Made by a program: the position numbers and the translations under genes. The notes below the pieces were generated by a model. The model had not been told where the DNA came from and made no database searches. It was given only the letters and a program-made list of their open reading frames with translations. From Fluviicola chungangensis (GTDB taxonomy: Bacteria > Bacteroidota > Bacteroidia > Flavobacteriales_D > Crocinitomicaceae), in assembly GCF_007558725.1 (NCBI RefSeq), contig NZ_VLPL01000007.1, forward strand, positions 1 through 64,000: a stretch of DNA of 64,000 bases, read 5' to 3'. Positions 1 through 8,766 of the stretch are shown piece by piece; position 1 is the stretch's first letter; each line of letters begins with the position of its first letter.

Positions 1-83
1 TATGATAATTCACCACTATCAATTTTTCTTGCAACTTCAATTGCTGTTTCAATACTGTATTTTGAGTTCCATTGATAAGACAT
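1..83 (-). CDS. N-terminus of an unknown protein (cut by window edge)
   Basis: An ATG at 83 on the minus strand opens a frame that stays open to the window edge. It encodes 27 residues beginning MSYQWNSKYSIETAIEVARK and then an acidic stretch (IDSGELS). The codon use and amphipathic helical character look like a real protein start, but too little is visible to name a family. On its own strand it lies downstream of the hairpin repeat array at 128-392, so that array would be in its upstream region. Confidence 0.5.
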   Translation of the reverse strand, partial: MSYQWNSKYSIETAIEVARKIDSGELS

Positions 84-127
84 AACTTTACTTTTTACTG
101 TAAAGTGATTTCAGGACTACACCCCCA

Positions 128-392
128 TAATAAAAAATTAGTTGCCCACCTTTTGGTGGGCAGTTATGATTTTATTCAAATGAGAGCTTTTCAAAGCATA
201 ATAAAAAGTTAGATGCACCACTCTCAATGGGGCAAATAATCTTTTTTAGACGATTTTTTAATATTTGAAGGATAAAAAAACTTAGATGCACCACCTATCA
301 TGGGGCAAATAGATTTTTATTACTCAAAATTCGGGTTTTGTCAGGAAAAAAAATGCAGTTGCACCACTATGAGTACGGCAAGTAGCAAAAAA
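128..392. repeat. Array of four degenerate hairpin repeats, period 71-73 bp
   Basis: Four related blocks begin near 138, 209, 282 and 355. Each has an A-rich run, then TTAGATGCACCAC or a variant, 5-7 variable bases, then ATGGGGCAAATA or a variant, followed by a T-rich or A-rich stretch. The two halves can pair: the first copy is a perfect 8-bp stem (TGCCCACC / GGTGGGCA at 143-162) and the next two pair TGCACCA with TGGGGCA with one mismatch. About 33 bp of unrelated sequence separates the blocks. The copies are too diverged for an active CRISPR array. A multi-hairpin non-coding RNA or a mobile-repeat remnant is possible. The function is unknown. Confidence 0.6.
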
Positions 393-416
393 TGATGTGA
401 ACGGCATTTCTGAATA

Positions 417-743
417 TCAGGATTTACTCAATTGCTTCCAGTACTTTTTGCGTTCCAAAGCCAACCAGTCATAAATCCCAGTTGCCAACCGCTCAAAAGA
501 TTCTTTATCATTAAAGGCAAATTCGGTTACGTGATGCGCTCGGTCATTATACTCGTCGGTTAGGTGGTCCAATCGCCTATCATTCAAATTCAGTTCCATT
601 AGAGAGAAAACGGAACGGGAAATATCCAACATTCCATTATCGTGATCGAACCCCAATAAGTTCAAACCTAAAACGGTATGTTGGTGTCTTAAATCGTCTT
701 TTATCAATTGAATGATTACCTTTTTAGGAGTTTTTTTCTGCAT
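417..743 (-). CDS. Hypothetical protein, 108 aa
   Basis: A single open frame with Bacteroidota-like codon use encodes a soluble, charged, probably all-helical protein with a lysine-rich start (MQKKTPKKVIIQLIKDDLRH) and a C-terminal helix containing the aromatic pair YW. No signal peptide or membrane segment is visible and I do not recognise a family. It diverges from the XRE regulator at 903 across a 160-bp AT-rich gap that probably holds promoters for both. A small accessory-island protein is the safest description. Confidence 0.6.
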   Translation of the reverse strand: MQKKTPKKVIIQLIKDDLRHQHTVLGLNLLGFDHDNGMLDISRSVFSLMELNLNDRRLDHLTDEYNDRAHHVTEFAFNDKESFERLATGIYDWLALERKKYWKQLSKS

Positions 744-902
744 GAGTTGTAAATTTTGCTTAAAAATATTTATTTTATGCTTTTAAAGCAAATTAATACA
801 ATTATTTATATTCAAAAGAACCATTTTAAGCTAAAAGGCGTTATTTTTCGATTGTTGAATTATGCTTATTTTTCCTCAAATTCTATCTATAGAACATAAT
901 AA

Positions 903-1109
903 ATGGATAAAAAAGCACAGAATCGTATCAAAGCTGTCTTAGCTGAACAAGGTAAAACGAACAATTGGTTGGCAGAAGCTTTGGGTAAGAACCGAACAAC
1001 GGTTTCCAAATGGTGTACAAACCAAATGCAACCAACTATTGAAACTTTATTTGAGGTTGCAGAAGCTTTAGATGTTGATGTACGAGAATTATTGATTTCA
1101 ACGAAATAA
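903..1109 (+). CDS. XRE-family (Cro/CI-type HTH) regulator, 68 aa
   Basis: The protein is essentially one Cro/CI helix-turn-helix. Residues about 8-60 contain the pattern NNWLAEALGKNRTTVSKWC followed by a PTIETLFEVAEALDVDVREL tail, which is characteristic of the family. Length matches stand-alone XRE regulators. It is likely a DNA-binding repressor or switch for its neighbours: the MtlR/HEPN-like gene starts 57 bp downstream on the same strand, and the hypothetical gene at 417-743 points away. Small XRE proteins at the head of accessory cassettes commonly autoregulate them. Direct control of this cassette is inferred from position. Confidence 0.85.
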   Translation: MDKKAQNRIKAVLAEQGKTNNWLAEALGKNRTTVSKWCTNQMQPTIETLFEVAEALDVDVRELLISTK

Positions 1110-1166
1110 GAATAGAACCGCAATTAGCTTTACTAGACCACTTCCACTATTTACTACCAAAACAAG

Positions 1167-1838
1167 ATGTACATATTCGAACATCCAAAAATCAACGAAC
1201 TATTTAATGTCTTACTTGAAAATCTATTAGAGGAATCTGGCCGTGGTGCAATTCTAATTGCAACGGCGCACGCTGATGATTTTCTTACAGAGTTAATAGA
1301 AATTACTCTTCCGGATGAAATTTCAAAAAAAGAGAGAGAAAGGCTTTTAAATTATCCAGGTCATTTAAGTTCCTTTTCTGCTAAGATTGAATTAGCATTT
1401 GCTTTTCGGCTAATTAGTAAGACATTGAGAGATAGTTTGAATGCACTTCGAAAAGTTCGAAACGATGCTGCACACAGTTCTTTACCATTTGATTTATTTG
1501 AGCTTCAACAAAAAATGGAGTCTGTTTACGATCTGGGAAGCGATACTCCAATTGTAATTAGAAATGCAGCAACAAGAATGCTTGTGACCATGAAAATTGG
1601 TAAAATAGCGCACACTTTGAAAAATGCAGGCTATTCAGATGAGGAAAAAAATAAAGTACTAGCAGATTTGCCAAACGACAAAGAGAATATGGACATCATC
1701 AATAAGCAAATACCGCACTGGGAATTGATTTATGGAATTTGCTTGATCTGTGGAATGATTGTCAACTCAACTGAACAAATTTCGAAAGTAAAAACAGGCA
1801 TTAATACCTGGGGCGATCTTTTGCCAAAAGAATCGTAA
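1167..1838 (+). CDS. MtlR/HEPN-like helical protein, 223 aa
   Basis: Residues about 25-110 resemble the mannitol-repressor (MtlR) fold: an alpha-helical segment with ATAHADDFLTELIEITLP, then a YPGHLSSFSAKIELAFAFRL block. This ends in RKVRNDAAHSS, where RNDAAH fits the RNxxxH signature of HEPN domains, a family that includes many RNases of toxin-antitoxin and defence modules. The C-terminal half is helical and unassigned. It lies between an XRE regulator and a TPR-PIN conflict-type gene. A mannitol function is unlikely here, since no mtl genes are present. RNase or scaffold activity is inferred from the motif and has not been shown. Confidence 0.6.
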   Translation: MYIFEHPKINELFNVLLENLLEESGRGAILIATAHADDFLTELIEITLPDEISKKERERLLNYPGHLSSFSAKIELAFAFRLISKTLRDSLNALRKVRNDAAHSSLPFDLFELQQKMESVYDLGSDTPIVIRNAATRMLVTMKIGKIAHTLKNAGYSDEEKNKVLADLPNDKENMDIINKQIPHWELIYGICLICGMIVNSTEQISKVKTGINTWGDLLPKES

Positions 1839-1950
1839 AAAAACATATTGTCAGTACATAACACGCTGTTGCAATGACAATTAGTCAGCATGTCAGTTGT
1901 TCTTGCCATTGGCATATCCTTTGATAAAACAAGATTTCAATTATTTAAGC

Positions 1951-4900
1951 ATGAACATTACTACTGTAGAAAAACTAGCCATTATTTGGAAATCACTTAA
2001 ACCAAAATCATACAATATAATTACTCGAATAATTGTCAGTGCGGGTCTCGGCTTAATGGCTATTCCTTCATTGATACAGGTAGTCTGCCTTTATTTTTTC
2101 GGCAAAGACTTTTACCTAACTATATTTGGTCAGAGTAACATTTTAGTCGGGTTAATTGTAGTACTAATCGGTCTGATTTATAACATTATTAGCCAATTAA
2201 TAGATGCTCCGAAAAAACCTGAAAATTCAATAAAGAACTCGCAGATCAGTAACTCCAAGATAATTCAAGTGCAGGGTGATTTTTATGAAGGAGCTTCCAG
2301 CCAAGACCTTCAAGAAATTAAGGAAATATTAAAAGATAATAGTCCGCTGAAAGATGAATGGTTCAAACAAATTCAACTCTACAAAAACCTACTAAACGAA
2401 TACAAACCCAAAACAGCATTAAAGCTAGTTGAAGCCTTAGAAACGAGATTGAATGACAGTAATTTATCTAGCAATTCAATTCTAAGATCAGAAATTGCAT
2501 ACTTGAAAGGTTTGTGTCTTGAAATGATAAAAAACCGTGTAACCGATGCATATAAATGTTTCATCATCGCTTATGAACTCAATTCGATAAAAGACGTTGT
2601 AAAAGAACGGGCTTGTATCTCTTATTACATGACGGAAGAATACGATAAGGCACAAGTTCTTGTCAATGATATTCTTTCAACCAACTCGTTAAATGAATTT
2701 GCCAATGCGATTAACGTGTTATTGAAGCCTGACAGCATTGCTGAAGGAATGAATTCTGTGTCTAAAATTGTGTCTGGCAATCGAGATTTCAATCGAATCA
2801 TTCACTTGAATGTTAGAAACAAAGAGCAGTTCAACAATTTAGTAACTAGTCACCCACAGTTAATTCAAGATGGTGTCGTGTTAACTCTACTCGAATCCAC
2901 ACACCAAAACTATAAGAACAATCTATACATCGCTGAAGTTGCTATTACTCGATTCTTGCGAGAATTCAAAATACTATTCAATACAATTGACTATGATAAT
3001 AACCGACTCTTGATTAGCACGCATAATCTTTTGGATAGTTTTATGAAGCTCCTTCAAAATTCCGAAATCACGGAATACTATGTTCAAATTGATTTTTTCC
3101 GGGTTTTCACCGGTTACTTAATTTCAAAAGACGACGCCGCTGTTTTTGAACTTCAGAGGTTATACAATCAAAATAATAACAATGATGAACTTCTGAGTCT
3201 GATTCTTTCAAATGTTTTACAACAATCCGATAAAATTGATGAAGCGATCCAAATATTGAATGGAATGAGTCAAGAAACTCCCAATAGCATTAGTCTGTTG
3301 CTCTACTGCCATTATCGTGCTGATGATATTGAATCATATGCTACTACAGCTAATAGAAGAATCAAGCTACTGGAAAAAATAGATTCTTTGGCAACCGAAG
3401 AAATCCTGCGAATGGTTGGGGTTTTAGCTGTTCATGACAAGGCAAAAGATATTGATCTTGACAAACTTTCTAACATTTCGGTAGAAGTTCCACAGTATTT
3501 TGAATTTATCAAGATATACCGAGATTTATATGTTTCAGGTCCTAAAGAAGAATATACGGAATGGCTATTAGCGAATAAGGATGTTATATTGAAATCTGAA
3601 ATTAGCATAAGTCATTATTTGCAAGACGCTTTTTTCCTAAACAAGAATTTTGACGAATGTATTACTATAGTTGAACTCAAAGAAGATCAATTTCTTTCAG
3701 CTTTTGAGATATCTAACTATATCTGGGCACTGCATTATGCCAAGGCTAACAATCATAAATTGTTGAAATGGTTAAAGCATTGGAGAAATAATCTTCCGTA
3801 TAATTCGGCATTCACAAAACTTGAAATTCAAAAACGAACGCTAATTAGCGATTGGGGAGAATGTTTAGATATCTGTAAGTATGCCATTTCGCATGACCAA
3901 GATGAGCTATTCATGCTTTACCTGGCAATTTCTTGTTTCCATTTGAATTCTACAGATGAAATTGAGAATTATGTAGAAACATTGGCGAAGTTCAACTATC
4001 AAAATGCCGTTACTGCACTTCAAGTTGCGAATATTTTACTCCAGTTTAAATTTCACAAAGAAGGTATGGAACTCTGCTATTATTGGGCAAAAGAAAAAGA
4101 CAATAAACAGGCGAGAACAATGTTTTTTATGTCATTTTTGAAATTGCCTTGGGATGATTTTTTTGTGACTTTTGATGAAGTTGAAGAAGGTTGCTATGTG
4201 TTTTACAAGATCAATGGAAAAGATGAAGGTTTTGTCAAAATAATTGAGCCCAACGATGAATTTTCAAAACAGCTTCTTGGACATAAAACAAATGATGTTA
4301 TTGAGATCAAAAGACCACTTGGAAACATTGTTGACTCATATAAAATAGGCATCATTTGCAATAAATACTTAGCTCTAAAGATGGAAATCATTGAGGAAAC
4401 CAAGAATCCACAATCTGGGCTTGGTATGCAGTCTTTTAACATTGAAGAAGACGGATCACCATTGGACATTATTCATCAAATTGCAGGGCTTCCGAATGAG
4501 AATCCATACAACGTTTACGAAGAATACTATTCACAAAAAATTCTATTTTCCCAACTGGCATTTTCCACTTCCGAACTAAGAGAGAATTTAATTCATGCCT
4601 ACTACAAGTTAGTCTATGAAAAAAACGGATTGCTCAAAATGGACCCGAAAGCATTTCCGCTTTTAGACTTTTTCCAGGAATATGATTTTATATTGGATTT
4701 CACCTCATTACTTCACTTTTATATCTTAGAAAAAGAAGGGAAATACACTTTTAAAAATAAGTTCAAAATCCCAAGTTTCATTATGGTACTGATCAACTCA
4801 TACCGAAACAAACCTCTTGGAATGGTTCATCATGAAGATTATGTTTTGGATAAAGAATATTACGATCACTTAATTGCCTGGATCAATGAAAAGTGTGAGA

Positions 4901-5169
4901 TCATTAATCCTGCAAGCTTATTAGACATTATGGATGATGCAACTACAGGGAATACAATTGAGAATGAGTTAGGTCGGTACTTAATAAATCAAGCTGCCAT
5001 GGTTCAAGAATTCCCTAACTCTGTATTGATTACGGATGATCTTTTCTTTTATACAATGTATCCGCTTTCGCAGAAAAAACTAATCAGCACCGATGTGTTT
5101 TTGGTTTACGAAATGGTTAAAGATACTGCTATAGAGTTCAACGTTATTGATCCTTCCGATAATGAGTAA
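1951..5169 (+). CDS. TPR / GreAB-C-like / PIN-domain conflict-system protein, 1072 aa
   Basis: I chose the ATG at 1951 (MNITTVEKL); the open frame extends upstream to a TTG at 1897. Two hydrophobic segments lie within the first ~80 residues, which suggests membrane anchoring. A long helical-repeat (TPR-like) region spans about residues 110-740. A small beta domain near 750-810 contains QLLGHKTNDVIEI, resembling the C-terminal domain of GreA/GreB. The end looks like a PIN nuclease: DFILDFTSLL (first acidic motif) and SVLITDDLFFY (later acidic motif). This domain order matches the family I recall as PIN-TPR-GreABC, attributed to prokaryotic conflict systems. It overlaps the next gene by 8 bp, implying co-translation. 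RNase activity is predicted from the PIN motifs only. Confidence 0.65.
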   Translation: MNITTVEKLAIIWKSLKPKSYNIITRIIVSAGLGLMAIPSLIQVVCLYFFGKDFYLTIFGQSNILVGLIVVLIGLIYNIISQLIDAPKKPENSIKNSQISNSKIIQVQGDFYEGASSQDLQEIKEILKDNSPLKDEWFKQIQLYKNLLNEYKPKTALKLVEALETRLNDSNLSSNSILRSEIAYLKGLCLEMIKNRVTDAYKCFIIAYELNSIKDVVKERACISYYMTEEYDKAQVLVNDILSTNSLNEFANAINVLLKPDSIAEGMNSVSKIVSGNRDFNRIIHLNVRNKEQFNNLVTSHPQLIQDGVVLTLLESTHQNYKNNLYIAEVAITRFLREFKILFNTIDYDNNRLLISTHNLLDSFMKLLQNSEITEYYVQIDFFRVFTGYLISKDDAAVFELQRLYNQNNNNDELLSLILSNVLQQSDKIDEAIQILNGMSQETPNSISLLLYCHYRADDIESYATTANRRIKLLEKIDSLATEEILRMVGVLAVHDKAKDIDLDKLSNISVEVPQYFEFIKIYRDLYVSGPKEEYTEWLLANKDVILKSEISISHYLQDAFFLNKNFDECITIVELKEDQFLSAFEISNYIWALHYAKANNHKLLKWLKHWRNNLPYNSAFTKLEIQKRTLISDWGECLDICKYAISHDQDELFMLYLAISCFHLNSTDEIENYVETLAKFNYQNAVTALQVANILLQFKFHKEGMELCYYWAKEKDNKQARTMFFMSFLKLPWDDFFVTFDEVEEGCYVFYKINGKDEGFVKIIEPNDEFSKQLLGHKTNDVIEIKRPLGNIVDSYKIGIICNKYLALKMEIIEETKNPQSGLGMQSFNIEEDGSPLDIIHQIAGLPNENPYNVYEEYYSQKILFSQLAFSTSELRENLIHAYYKLVYEKNGLLKMDPKAFPLLDFFQEYDFILDFTSLLHFYILEKEGKYTFKNKFKIPSFIMVLINSYRNKPLGMVHHEDYVLDKEYYDHLIAWINEKCEIINPASLLDIMDDATTGNTIENELGRYLINQAAMVQEFPNSVLITDDLFFYTMYPLSQKKLISTDVFLVYEMVKDTAIEFNVIDPSDNE

Positions 5170-6283
5170 GCCGGTAAGACAACATTTTATTCCAAGAAGT
5201 TACCTTAACAATTTCTCGGAATCTATGGAAGGTAAATACTTCATTCATGGTAAAAGGCACGATTCTCAACAAATAGTCAGACTAAGCACAAAAGACATTT
5301 GTATTGAAAGAAATCTATATACCATTCCTACAAATGATGGAGAAAAGAATTTTGATGTTGAACACTTTTATGCAGATAAAGTAGACAGTGTTTTCCCCAC
5401 AGTATATACACTCATTAAGGACCCAAATGTTAGAACTATTGATTTTGAAACACGATTAAAAATCATTACTACGGCATTAAGCCTTTACTTTAGAACGCCT
5501 AAATTTCTAAACATTCAAAACAATTTCTTCGAGCGACAAATCAAACACGCATTTGAAAACACTACCAAGGACGAGGTGATTATTTCTTTTCTTGGAGAAG
5601 AACCGAAAGTGAATAGAAATGAAGTAGAAGAAATCATCAAAGAAAGAAAAGAACACAATAGAATTAGGTTTCTAATTCAACATCTACAGGACTATGAAAA
5701 CCTTGTGCAAAGCAAATTAATGGATGACATTTCAGTTTATCATATCGTCGATGACAGTGAATTCATAACATCTGATAATCCGGTAATTATTCGGGCATTT
5801 GTAGACCCGACTAGTCCTGATTATGATGAGGAAGAGTATTTCAAAAAGGAAATTAATCCTTTTGAAAAAACAAACATGATTCATTTGCCTTTGGATCGAA
5901 AAACGATGCTGACCATAATTCCGAGAGCAGATAATAACGTTTCAAGTTTATTCCGAAGAATGGACATCGAAATCCTGGATGTCTTAATGTATAATTCCGA
6001 TATTGAGAAAAATGCCGAGAGTTGGATTCTAGGATCGAAAAATGGAATCGAAAAGCATATTGAAGATCAGAGGAGTTTTAATGTCGAGACCCCTGAGAAT
6101 TTGGAGCGGGTTAGAAATTACAAAGAAAAGGCACTCGCTTTTTCAGAGTTGAAGACACTTATGGAGAAAAAAGGATTGAGAAGTGCGGAAGTAAAGGAGA
6201 AAGTTGCCGAAATGAATTCTATTCATCATATTTCTTCAGATAGAAACTTTCAAAAGATACTCCAGACAGTCAATTCTTTATGA
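5162..6283 (+). CDS. DUF4238 family protein, 373 aa
   Basis: The start at 5162 overlaps the stop of the TPR-PIN gene in an ATGAGTAA arrangement. The N-terminal QHFIPRSYLNNFS is the hallmark of DUF4238. It is followed by a block with KDICIERNLYTI and later SEFITSDNPVIIRAF, both typical of the family. The protein has no signal peptide and is probably cytosolic. DUF4238 proteins have no established biochemical role and are often encoded in accessory or defence-like loci. Here it is the middle gene of a tight three-gene set and probably works with the PIN-domain proteins on either side, but that is inference from spacing. Confidence 0.75.
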   Translation: MSKPVRQHFIPRSYLNNFSESMEGKYFIHGKRHDSQQIVRLSTKDICIERNLYTIPTNDGEKNFDVEHFYADKVDSVFPTVYTLIKDPNVRTIDFETRLKIITTALSLYFRTPKFLNIQNNFFERQIKHAFENTTKDEVIISFLGEEPKVNRNEVEEIIKERKEHNRIRFLIQHLQDYENLVQSKLMDDISVYHIVDDSEFITSDNPVIIRAFVDPTSPDYDEEEYFKKEINPFEKTNMIHLPLDRKTMLTIIPRADNNVSSLFRRMDIEILDVLMYNSDIEKNAESWILGSKNGIEKHIEDQRSFNVETPENLERVRNYKEKALAFSELKTLMEKKGLRSAEVKEKVAEMNSIHHISSDRNFQKILQTVNSL

Positions 6284-6307
6284 CAAAGGAAAACAGTACA
6301 ATTTCAA

Positions 6308-7576
6308 ATGGGCATTACAATTATTATTGACAAGTCGACCTTTCAATCATTGAACTTCATGGAACTCTACAGGCTAAGTTGTTATTATAAGCACAACGTA
6401 ACGCCTATACTTATAATGGAGATTTTGGGTGATCTAAAAAAAGAAGCAACGGCAGGGAAACCACCGCCTGAAGACAGGGTCAAAGACTTTGCAAACAAGT
6501 TGTTTCCAGTAGAGATTATTGTGAACGATCTCTATTTAGACTTGGTGCATAATGATTTGATGGGAAAAGGACCATCGTTAGATGGAAGACCAAATGTTCG
6601 AATGCAAAAAGCGGTTCAATCTTCAAGTGGACAAAAAGGGCTTGTGATTGATCAAACGCTGGAAGAAAAGTCCGTTTACAAATGGAAAGACGGAAAGTTT
6701 TCGGAAGCAGATAAAGAATTATCAGCATTGTGGCATGCACACACAACTCAAGAAGACATATTGGTCAACTTAAAAAGCAAGCTAACACTGGATGTTTCGG
6801 GAATAAAAGACTTCAAAACCTTAAATCAAAAAGTAACAGAGTTTTTAACCACTCCTTTTGGTCAACAATCTTTTTTGATGATTCTACTCCGAAATTATAA
6901 AGTGAGCTCAATTGACGGAATGGAAGTGATAAATCGATGGATGATTCAAGGACGTCCCCAAATTTCAACTTTTGCTCCATACGCCTTTCATTGTTTGCGT
7001 GTTGATACAATCTTTTCTTACGGATTAGCTAGCGGTCTAATAACGACACGTCCAACGAACAAAGTAGATCTTGAGTACTTGTATTATATGCCGTTCGGAA
7101 ACATTTTCACTTCTAACGACAAGTTGCACAAAAACCTTGCGCCATTATTATTACGTTCTTATCAGAAGTTCTATACAGGGACAGAATTAAAAGCCGATTT
7201 GAGCAACATTGTAAAGTACTTAGAAACCTTGCCAGTTGAAGAAGTTCGTAAATACAAGTTGGAACCACCAGTTATTGACGGATCGTTAACGGCTGAATTA
7301 TGGAAAGAATATTTTGGTTATCCTGAACATAAGCAATGGGATAGAAAACTTTCTGACAAAGAACTGGAAAGATCTAAGAAAAAAATTGATGAATTTGAAA
7401 AAGCAGCAAAAGAGAAAGGGCTTGAAATCGGAGAACTGAATGATCCTGATTTTATAGTAAAAACATCATATCTCTCCAAGAGAGATTTATGCTTTTGTGG
7501 AAGTGGTAAGATCATAATTAATTGTTGTATGACCGAAGAACAATTTGATGGGGAAGTAAGAAAACGAAATCACTAA
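6308..7576 (+). CDS. PIN-like N-terminal / SEC-C zinc-motif protein, 422 aa
   Basis: The last 30 residues carry a SEC-C zinc-binding motif, CFCGSGKIIINCC. The first ~50 residues read ITIIIDKSTFQSLN, then TPILIMEILGDL, which resembles the opening strand and acidic residues (D8, E38) of a PIN-type nuclease. The middle is helical and unassigned, with a lysine-rich coiled segment just before SEC-C. It starts 24 bp after the DUF4238 gene and is followed by a strong terminator, so it is the last gene of the island operon. The PIN assignment is a pattern call; the SEC-C motif is unambiguous. Confidence 0.65.
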   Translation: MGITIIIDKSTFQSLNFMELYRLSCYYKHNVTPILIMEILGDLKKEATAGKPPPEDRVKDFANKLFPVEIIVNDLYLDLVHNDLMGKGPSLDGRPNVRMQKAVQSSSGQKGLVIDQTLEEKSVYKWKDGKFSEADKELSALWHAHTTQEDILVNLKSKLTLDVSGIKDFKTLNQKVTEFLTTPFGQQSFLMILLRNYKVSSIDGMEVINRWMIQGRPQISTFAPYAFHCLRVDTIFSYGLASGLITTRPTNKVDLEYLYYMPFGNIFTSNDKLHKNLAPLLLRSYQKFYTGTELKADLSNIVKYLETLPVEEVRKYKLEPPVIDGSLTAELWKEYFGYPEHKQWDRKLSDKELERSKKKIDEFEKAAKEKGLEIGELNDPDFIVKTSYLSKRDLCFCGSGKIIINCCMTEEQFDGEVRKRNH

Positions 7577-7577
7577 A

Positions 7578-7614
7578 CTCTACGAAGTTGTGTGTTACTT
7601 CGTAGAGCTTATTT
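7578..7614 (+). terminator. Strong intrinsic-type terminator after the island operon
   Basis: An 11-bp perfect stem, CTCTACGAAGT (7578-7588) with ACTTCGTAGAG (7597-7607), encloses an 8-nt loop and is followed by CTTATTT. It sits immediately after the stop codon at 7576. Confidence 0.85.
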
Positions 7615-8216
7615 GATACAGTAGAATGTTAGAAATTACCAATTGAAAATTTGCTTATATTTGAGCAATAGAAGCACTTTCGCACCCTCAAATGGGAATC
7701 TGATGGAGCTTAAAGGATTATTTAGAACCCTAAGAAAACGTTGGGAGTGCAATAGTACCCTTATTCTTACCCTAAATCCATATGAAATTTATAATCGATT
7801 GATAATTAGTGTTTTGATCTGAATTTTTAATCCTGTATTTGTTTCACATAGTTTTATGAGTCATTGCAAGACGAAGAGGCGACTGGTAAGGGGAGTTATG
7901 TACTTAACACAGGTAACTTATGAAATAGGTTGTTTTAGAAAAATCTTCTCCAAGAATCTAAGTGATAATTTCCCACAGATGCACTGATTATTTGTGGCGC
8001 TTACCAGTCGCCACTTAAGCGAGTGCGGTAGCCGAGCAGTTAATCTGTGCATCTGTGGAAAAGATAAAGAGTGCCTGCTGGCAGGCACTGAAATGATGAA
8101 GCACCCAGGGATATTTTGGAACCACCTGTTTAAAGTACATAACTCCCACTGGTAAGCGCCTCCAATATTTGTGCATTTGTGGTAAAATATAACACAGTTT
8201 GTATTATAAAATAGTT
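7615..8216. repeat. Gene-free stretch holding a nest of inverted repeats
   Basis: No convincing gene is present. Between 7878 and 8160 several arms pair: GGCGACTGGTAAG (7878-7890) with its exact complement at 8000-8012; GAGTTATGTACTT (7893-7905) with 8133-8145; GGCGCTTACCAGT (7996-8008) with 8148-8160; and a copy around 7974-7991 of CCACAGATGCAC..ATTA pairing with TTAATCTGTGCATCTGTGG near 8040-8058 (one mismatch). A compact hairpin GTGCCTGC-TG-GCAGGCAC lies near 8073-8090. This looks like a non-autonomous, MITE-like or composite palindromic element at the boundary between the accessory island and core genes. The left part (7615-7870) shows only one TATATTTG promoter-like box (7656-7663). Confidence 0.55.
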
Positions 8217-8258
8217 TGGGTGCGAATAATACGTATACCCCGATTAATCGCGTACCCA
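8217..8258. terminator. Degenerate palindromic element, probable terminator
   Basis: TGGGT (8217-8221) pairs with ACCCA (8254-8258) and the interior contains CGATTAATCG, the core shared with the perfect palindromes at 9581, 38441 and 39293. It lies directly beyond the stop of the minus-strand gene at 8261. Confidence 0.5.
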
Positions 8259-8260
8259 CA

Positions 8261-8638
8261 TTATATCTTTTTGAGGAAAACATCCGGCTGGGGATAGATC
8301 CCTTTTCGTTCCAGGCGTTTGTCTTTTTTATACAGAACATAATTTTCCGGAATGAATTGTCCGTCCAATCGAACTTCCAGGTAAATACTGTTTTTATCTT
8401 CTTTCGTCAACCGGTACGTACCTTTCATTTCTTTTGCTGCTACTTTCTCCGTCAGCAATCCTTCCGGATTCAGCCGGATTTCGATCACAGCACTTTGAAC
8501 CTGAAACACTTCTTCTCCCAACTCCAAAGCATAAGAAGGGATTTCGCCGCTGTAAACTCCCAGGTATTTCTTTTTGATCTCCTGGGAAATTCCACTAAAT
8601 GAACATGTAACAACGAGAAATAATAAACAAAAACGCAT
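8261..8638 (-). CDS. Small secreted protein of unknown function, 125 aa
   Basis: The ATG at 8638 gives MRFCLLFLVVTCSFSGISQE, a clear type I signal peptide ending near SQ. The longer frame to 8698 would place non-signal residues in front and is rejected. The mature ~105 residues are predicted mostly beta (YLGVYSGEIPSYALELGEEVF, KGTYRLTKEDKNSIYLEVRL) and end with a lysine-rich tail. This looks like a single small periplasmic or outer-membrane-associated beta domain. I do not recognise a named family. It is transcribed away from thyA. Confidence 0.65.
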   Translation of the reverse strand: MRFCLLFLVVTCSFSGISQEIKKKYLGVYSGEIPSYALELGEEVFQVQSAVIEIRLNPEGLLTEKVAAKEMKGTYRLTKEDKNSIYLEVRLDGQFIPENYVLYKKDKRLERKGIYPQPDVFLKKI

Positions 8639-8766
8639 TTCTTCCTTTTGGGTAAAAATAGAGAAAGGAATCAACAATACAATCGAATTATCAACCAAAA
8701 CAAGATCTCTGCGATTAAATTCCCTAACTTCGGGTTTAGTTTTCCAATGCTCATTTCAAGACACCC

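Noticed and set aside
128-392. CRISPR array
   Set aside because: The period is regular, but the repeats differ by many bases, the hairpin is internal with variable loops, and no cas gene is present.
1890-1950. Longer start for the TPR-PIN protein (TTG 1897)
   Set aside because: The ATG at 1951 is followed by a natural-looking N-terminus; the extension shows no conserved or signal-like feature.
7703-7822. 39-codon frame starting MELKGLFRTL
   Set aside because: No signal, family resemblance or credible promoter spacing; codon use is unconvincing and it lies in repeat-rich DNA.
7918-8340. 140-codon minus-strand frame
   Set aside because: It spans the inverted-repeat nest and the palindromic element; composition is unlike the neighbouring genes.
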